Shown here piece by piece: positions 58,511 to 64,000 of a stretch of 64,000 nucleotides of DNA. The position numbers were made by a program, and so were the translations under genes. The notes under the pieces were generated by a model that made no database searches, was not told the origin of the DNA, and worked only from the letters and a program-made list of their open reading frames with translations. How positions within the stretch are numbered: the stretch's first letter is position 1; every line of letters starts with the position of its first letter. The stretch is taken from contig CM062384.1 in NCBI GenBank assembly GCA_031310005.1, positions 1,426,001 through 1,490,000 on the forward strand, in the 5' to 3' direction. Source of the stretch: Dactylellina haptotyla (taxonomy: Eukaryota; Ascomycota; Orbiliomycetes; Orbiliales; Orbiliaceae).

Positions 58511-60578
58511 TGCGATATTTGTATTTTTAGTATTTTTAGTATTTGAGGAGAGAGAATTGGTTTATTGGAGAGCCGCGTTGTTTGGTGTTGGATATGTCTG
58601 GAATGTGTCGTCGAGAGTGGTGAAGCTTCAAGGTGGAACTTGACGATTTCTGATAAATAAAAATACAGGTTATGACGAAGGTTTATTCAAATGGGAATGC
58701 GATTGAATATAAAAGGTAACGGTTTACGGTGTGAAATTTTCCTTTCTAAAAAATTTCTTTTTTCCCTTTGTTCACTTCGAGAGCTCTGAAAGAAAAAAAA
58801 TGGACGCTCGAAAAGGGACGCTATTGTGAGCGGTTGTCTCAAGTTTATATAGTGCGACGGCGAGCGAGCTAACCAGCTGGTACGGAACGCTACGATTGTT
58901 GGGGGCAGCTTTTAAGTTAGAAATAGAAATAGCCTCCTATCACATCGGGCATTTTACGGGTCCTATTCTGGTGAGGTCCACCATGTTGGCGCATGTCACA
59001 ATCTCAATCACCGACTCTGCCCTATCGAATGGGGAGCGCACCACGGTACTCGTACGCTGACGCACCGTGTACCAGCCAGTGCCCGCGCGCGGTATCTGGA
59101 TCCGCTATGGCCGCTCCACTCTCCGATAACGGGACGGGCGATTGATAGGTGATCTTGCGATCCAGGAGCCGGTCGGCAGCAGGTTTTATATATACGGAGC
59201 CGGCATTGAATGGGGTTTGCAATCTGCCGACACAGGACCTGCGCTTGGTGAAGGATCTGGTACCCGCTGCGATAGCGGGTTTGTCGGTGTTCTGTGGCAT
59301 TTGTTGTACGTTTTGCAGCAAAGAGCCGATGGTTGCCTCCCTTTCTTACGCAACATGCAACGGGCAGGCTGGTTAACCCTTCGCAAAGCGGCCGGCCTGG
59401 CATCGGAGACATTGCTGGGCCACTCCGAAACAGCTTAAACCGTAACAACCAACTTGGCTAGCAAAACCCATGCGTTTAGGAATGAACGGCCTCTCTCATT
59501 GGGGAAAGGGATTAAGTAATGCTGTGCAAAGAGTAACATAAAATAGGGTAATGGGCGCTCTCCATCTGGGCGCATTGGGCGGATCGAGAATGGGCTGCCG
59601 GGTCACGCGGACGGGGCCTAATCTGCACTCTGTCTGTCTCTGTGCCCTACAGGACAGTTCGTTCTCATTAACATTCTGATCACACGCCCGTTGGCTGCAT
59701 TCGGAGCGTCCAAGCTGTCATTATGGTTTTATATTATAACCCTAACCATAGGACGGGCTGAACCACACGACGTAATCGTACCTTTCGGCAGGTGGACAGC
59801 AAATGACGACCTGAGATCGCATCACACCCGCCCAGCTGTAGCACCTTCGAGGTGCTGTCCTTCTGTCTGGCCAGTCTGCTCATCGCTCATCTCATCGCGA
59901 GCTCTCGTTTGGGGGAAAGCGTCGGTTGATAAGCTCCAGCGGCGACCCGACGATAGCCGCTGCAACCCAGCCCTCGTCGGCTGTCGGCAACACAACGTTC
60001 TCAGCGCACACTAGCTGCAGCTCCACCACTGCAACACTGCAAAATGCAAATGCAGACGCAGATGACGTTCCTGACCATCGTCCAAACAGGCAGGCGGAAG
60101 CGTCCATGGCAGAGAAAGGTTTTTCGGACACGAGTCCGGGCGTACATTCTGGAAGCCTAAAAGCCATGTTTTTCCAGCCCTCCATTCTCGGCTTTGTGCT
60201 TGTCGAGTTTTGATTGAACGTTTCTTGGACCGATTTCCCGGTTGAGAAAAGGGTTGGGAACAAGGAAAGGCATCTTCAAAAGATCGCTAAACGAAGGGAT
60301 ACGGATCGGTGGCTACATGACTGAATGACATATCGGGGATGTTCATAAACGGGATGGCCCGGAGCCGGTGGAGCTTATTCAAACATCTTCCGGAGTTCCA
60401 AGAATGGTTCATCTCTTCACCGTGCGATTGTGCCCGAATGGGATGCCCTGATGTTGCAATTTGACCCAATATGTGTTGTTTGATATCCGACGCAGATTTG
60501 TTTGAAGATATATGAGTATGTATATATATTTTGTGAAGGCGTCAGCTATAACTCCATATTATGCAGTCAGGAGGATGC

Positions 60579-60607
60579 ATTAATAATATATATATATATA
60601 TATTAAT
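60579..60607. repeat. (AT)n tract flanked by ATTAAT, near-palindrome
   Basis: An alternating AT core is bounded on both sides by attaat, so the 29 bp are nearly self-complementary and could form a hairpin or cruciform. Such tracts are prone to length change. Confidence 0.8.
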
Positions 60608-60940
60608 AGCAACAACGATCTAGATCTCGACATGATGTATATATCCTAGGATTCTATAAATATCAGTAGATGCCAGTAGTGAGTTACCAATCGGCAAGTC
60701 CCATCGACCTCGAGACTTCGTAGGCATATACGTCCTGCCCGTAGGCGGTCCAGTCCTCCACAGATACAGAAGAGACATTAGTATCATCCGTAAGGGCCTC
60801 GAGCTCGTGGTTGATATCTTATCTTAGATTGCGTGCTATCGAACAGGAGCTGCGTCGATGTACCGATGCGTGCAGCAGCGATCGGTCGACGCCCGCTGCC
60901 ACAAAACGACTACATAAACACCACCTCAACGTCATCTCTG

Positions 60941-61065
60941 CTCCTCTTTCTCCTCCTCTTCTTTCCTTCCTCTTCCTCTTTCCTTCCTCTTCCCCAGTCT
61001 CCATCTCCATCTGCATCTCCACCTCCATTTCCATATCTACCTCCGTCTCCATCTTCATCTCCATC
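60941..61065 (+). promoter_or_regulatory. Pyrimidine tract with (TCTCCA)-like hexamer repeats
   Basis: A C/T stretch of about 60 nt passes into imperfect repeats of tctcca/tctgca/tttcca. It ends 30 nt before the ATG at 61096. By position it is the 5' leader or core promoter of the next gene. The opposite strand reads as an open Met/Glu-rich frame, which I treat as artefact. Confidence 0.5.
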
Positions 61066-61095
61066 AAAGAACTCATACCATAAACACGTACCACA

Positions 61096-62665
61096 ATGCA
61101 ACAGTACAAGAGAAAGACCACTAATATCGCGAGCTTGCCTCCATACGCTGAACGTACGGCAGAGCCAAAACCCAACGGCACGCACGACAATCCACCTATG
61201 ATGCCCAAAAGGCACAAAGATATCATCCCTTCACCTGCTTCTGGTCGTTCTCTCAAGAGAAAACTTGAAGGCGGTAACCAGATCAGTGTTGAACAAATCG
61301 TAAAACGCCAGCGAAAAAGACTCCCGATTGTAGAGTCGATCTTGAATAAAATAGCGAAATCCAACGGACAAGAGCCTCTGAGAGCCTTGCGTAACATAGA
61401 AGTTGCCGGCATTCCATCTACTCCAGCCAACAAGATGATACCCGACCCTGTCATACAACACCAGGAAGGTTGCCTCGAGAAATTGATCGGATCTACCGAA
61501 ACAGATCGATTCATTCAGGATATTGTTGAAGAGCAGATGCAAAATGATCCGTCAATGCAGAATTTAAACTCTCGCAGCAGAAAAATGATAATGACTATCA
61601 GAAGGGAGACAGAAAGAAAGAAAATGAAGTTACAGAAGCTTCGTGAGAAGCGATCTCGAAGGAATACTAATTTGGAAAGATGGGACTCTTTTCGTTGCCG
61701 ACTAGAGCGTGATACTCTCCCCGGCGACAAGCGTTTGCGTGGCCCGAGCATCACGGGCAGCAAACGGGCCAGTCGGTTTAATATGGAGAAATTGGAGACG
61801 ACTGACACTGATGTGCAAGACATCCTCGCCCGATGGGGTGGCTCGGCCGTTGTCGAAGAGGCCCCCAACGCTCCAGAATCGCCAACAAAAAGTTCGTCTA
61901 ATGACGAGGAAACCGAGTTCCTGGTCCCTGAAAAACAGGTCGAGAAAGAGAAACGGGCTACGCCCAAAAAGCCCAGATATAAATTGCGGTCAGAGGCTTT
62001 GGGGGAAACGGCAGAAAGCGGTGCTTTTAGGAAGGAAAAGGCAAAGGAGCCTTTTATCTCCAAGGTCCAGCGTAAGTGCATATACGCCTAAACCAATAAA
62101 CGGGCGTCAACTAATTTCATGTGCCAATCTACAGAAAAAATTGGCAGATATCAGGCCAATGCTGTCGCCCAGGCGAAATCTAAAGCGGAAACGAAGAAGG
62201 AGAAGGTGGAGCAGATCCGCGAAAACCTCTTGGAGGCAGCTGGAAGGATCAAGAGAGAGTGCTTGGCACTCAAGGAGCGGAGCCAGCCTCCCCTCGTTGG
62301 ATTGGCCAAGAAGGCCATCCAAAAAGAGATGGAAGCACTGCTTGCAGCCCACAAGAATGCAAGAGAGGAGTTTGGGCGACTTTACGACAAGGTCGCAAAG
62401 ATGGACCAGGAGCTATTGAAGCTCCGAGATGTCCTCTCTGGGGTAGTGGCCGGAGAGGACAAGGCCTTCGAGAAGGTCAAGGGTGAGCTGGGGGACCTTT
62501 CTGCCACTGGGGCAGAGGGTCTGAAGAAGGGCCAGAGGGTAAGGATTAAAATTTGGACCTTTCATTTGTTGAATTGTGGAAGCTAACTATCATGATCGGC
62601 AGGGAAAGTTGCGCAAGCAACAGAAGCGGGAGAGGAGGGCGCTCAGTAGCCTTCAGGGCAACTAA
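61096..62665 (+). CDS. Unrecognised basic coiled-coil protein, 480 aa
   Basis: Exons 61096-62071, 62135-62538 and 62603-62665, totalling 1443 nt, with GTAAGT and GTAAGG donors. I do not recognise the family. The first 130 residues are basic with a bipartite-like cluster (GRSLKRKLEGG, KRQRKRLP), likely a nuclear localisation signal. Residues about 165-205 are a Lys/Arg-rich helix. IDs around 235-330 are acidic and Ser-rich (KSSSNDEETEF). The second exon encodes a long alpha-helical coiled coil (AETKKEKVEQIRENLLEA, MDQELLKLRDVLSGV). The last exon adds a short basic tail. A nuclear structural or chromatin-associated role is inferred from composition only. Confidence 0.78.
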
Positions 62666-62963
62666 GTGCTCTCTTCTCCTCCTTCACCCTCTCCCCCTCT
62701 TCACCCTAGTTGCACCATCGCCGCCCCCTCCCATTGTCCCCTCCGAACGACTTGCTGGTTTTTCTTTTTTTTTTTTCTTCCTCACCGCTTTTTTTCCTTT
62801 TCTTCTTTTTAATAATTGCGTTGTTTTACAAACTCCAACACCTGTGCCCCAGCACCTGGCCAGGCGGACCTAATTCCTTCGAATATCTCGATCACTCACT
62901 CACTCATCTACCTCCTGAGCCCACCTACTCACACCGACCGACCCCCCGGTGAAATCAAGAAAA
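62666..62963. other. Short tandem-gene spacer, pyrimidine-rich
   Basis: About 300 nt between two plus-strand genes. It is strongly C/T-rich at 62666-62815, with a T run at 62761-62775, and serves as terminator of one gene and promoter of the next. Confidence 0.55.
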
Positions 62964-63884
62964 ATGGAGGATCTACTTACGCTTCATAGAAAACAAATAC
63001 GGGACCTCCAGTCTGTCATCACACAAAAGAAAAAATCTGCTACTAAGAAGACACGTCGAGGTGTTATTGAGGAATGTGAAACTTTGGAAAGAAACCTCAA
63101 AGAGAAGCAAGCTGCTGAGATAGCAGCTTTGGAGGGAGATTCAAACCCAACCCACGCTACAGAAGAAGATATAGCTATAGCACATACCGAGCACGAACCC
63201 TTTGATGCTACCAAAGCTATCTCAACCAAACTTGAAGACACGCAGCTCGACAACCCAGCCCCAACAAACCATGAAAAGATTACCGATGTCCCAAAAAAGC
63301 AGAACCGCCAGAAAGCTCGACTAGCACGCCGAGCAGCACAAATCGATGAAATAACCGAACAAGCAAAGCAGGAAGCCGCCGCAATGCCCGACCTCCGCGC
63401 CATAGAAGCCGCAAGGATGAAACAACTCTTTGAAGAAAATAACCTAATTGAAATACAAATCGCCCCCGACGGGCACTGTCTATACTCAGCTTTCGCACTG
63501 GGCTTGGAAGATGCTCAAATACCACTCTCAACCGATGCGGAGCAAGGAAACGATGACAAGAAGCGTGGGTACACATTTACACGGAAGGCTGCAGGGGACT
63601 ACATATCAGCGCATGCAGACGACTTTCTACCTTTCTTAGAGGAAGGCGAAACTTTAGATTCACATGTGAATAAAATACAGAAAACAGCAGAATGGGGTGG
63701 GCAAATGGAGTTGCTAGCCCTAGCGAAGAAATATGCTGTCACCGTCAAAATTGTGCAGGCACAGGGTGTGGGCGTGACATCAATGAATGAAGATGAAGGC
63801 AAAGAAGCAAGTGTTTGGCTGGCGTATCACAGACGAGGCTATGGACTCGGAGAGCATTACAACGCTCTAAGAAAGAAGGCGTAG
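62964..63884 (+). CDS. OTU-domain deubiquitinase, Otu2/OTUD6-like, 306 aa
   Basis: Single exon. The start is the ATG at 62964 after an AAAA run; the frame runs further upstream only through a GTG. The N-terminal half (about 1-145) is a basic and acidic coiled coil, typical of OTUD6/Otu2 proteins, which associate with ribosomes. The OTU cysteine protease domain follows: catalytic Asp-Gly-His-Cys in APDGHCLYSAF (Cys172), AAGDYISAHADDFLPFL, the EWGGQMELLALAKKY strand-helix, and the catalytic His in GLGEHYNAL (His298). It cleaves ubiquitin from substrates, in yeast linked to translation. Length matches the family and no key residue is missing. Confidence 0.92.
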   Translation: MEDLLTLHRKQIRDLQSVITQKKKSATKKTRRGVIEECETLERNLKEKQAAEIAALEGDSNPTHATEEDIAIAHTEHEPFDATKAISTKLEDTQLDNPAPTNHEKITDVPKKQNRQKARLARRAAQIDEITEQAKQEAAAMPDLRAIEAARMKQLFEENNLIEIQIAPDGHCLYSAFALGLEDAQIPLSTDAEQGNDDKKRGYTFTRKAAGDYISAHADDFLPFLEEGETLDSHVNKIQKTAEWGGQMELLALAKKYAVTVKIVQAQGVGVTSMNEDEGKEASVWLAYHRRGYGLGEHYNALRKKA

Positions 63885-64000
63885 AGGCTTTCTTTTCTTT
63901 TCTTTTCTTTTTTTCTTTTTAATAATTATGAAACAAAAGGCATACACGGAGCAAGAGGCGTTTTTTTATGTTTTTAATTATACATCCATAGAGCTTTACC
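63885..64000. other. 3' flank of OTU gene
   Basis: T-rich sequence (repeats of ctttt/ttttc) directly after the stop codon, probably the 3' untranslated region. The window ends here. Confidence 0.5.

Larger units (their letters stand above)
58511..61095. other. 2.6-kb divergent intergenic region
   Basis: Between two genes transcribed away from each other. The aminotransferase-side 350 nt look like a promoter. Frames at 59008-59448 and 59892-60263 are unstructured and unsupported. It contains an AT palindrome at 60579 and a pyrimidine-rich block at 60941. Confidence 0.5.

Noticed and set aside
60819-61514. Minus-strand open frame of 231 codons with Met/Glu repeats
   Set aside because: It is antisense to the leader and first exon of the gene at 61096, and its repeat part mirrors the pyrimidine tract.

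Overview
The window reads as nuclear DNA of a filamentous ascomycete (Pezizomycotina). The coding regions are interrupted by short GT-AG introns of mostly 50-160 nt. The families present (DUF7514, a TmpA-type membrane flavoprotein, UstYa/DUF3328, Kex2-processed secreted proteins, a fungal prolyl iminopeptidase) are typical of that group. A Leotiomycete-like source is possible, but that is only an inference. Gene density is low: I support 21 protein genes in 64 kb, separated by several AT-rich deserts of 2-7 kb. I saw no tRNA, rRNA, CRISPR array or intact transposon. Exon boundaries were rebuilt by hand from splice signals and reading-frame continuity. In every multi-exon model the exon lengths sum to a multiple of three.

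Layout. 1-4.2 kb: no gene. 4.2-13.4 kb: four minus-strand genes, namely an SDR oxidoreductase, an 11-exon prolyl iminopeptidase with three microexons, a protein with an MIT-like N-terminus, and an unrecognised coiled-coil/basic protein. 17.2-20.9 kb: a mitochondrial DUF1279/Nat2 protein and a TmpA-like membrane flavoprotein, convergent. 20.9-27.8 kb: gene desert. 27.8-34 kb: a MAPEG membrane protein, a large DUF7514 protein and a small conserved-looking protein.

34.8-46.7 kb is the most distinctive part. It is a run of five secreted or cell-surface genes: a Kex2-processed cysteine-rich effector-like protein, a GPI-anchored protein with five cysteine modules, two Thr/Val-rich repeat proteins that share gene structure and an Asp-Asp-Gly-Tyr plus Arg-rich C-terminus, and a CBM-like secreted protein between them. 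48.6-55.2 kb carries a GFA-type zinc protein, a DHA1-type MFS exporter and a UstYa-like oxidase. These could be remnants or outliers of a secondary-metabolite locus. 55.5-63.9 kb is mainly housekeeping: a TRAPP subunit, a branched-chain aminotransferase, a coiled-coil basic protein and an OTU deubiquitinase.

The most unusual observations are the microexons that complete the oxyanion-loop region of the peptidase, the pair of TVT-repeat surface proteins whose antisense strands also encode Val/Thr-rich repeats, and the secretome island that contains them.
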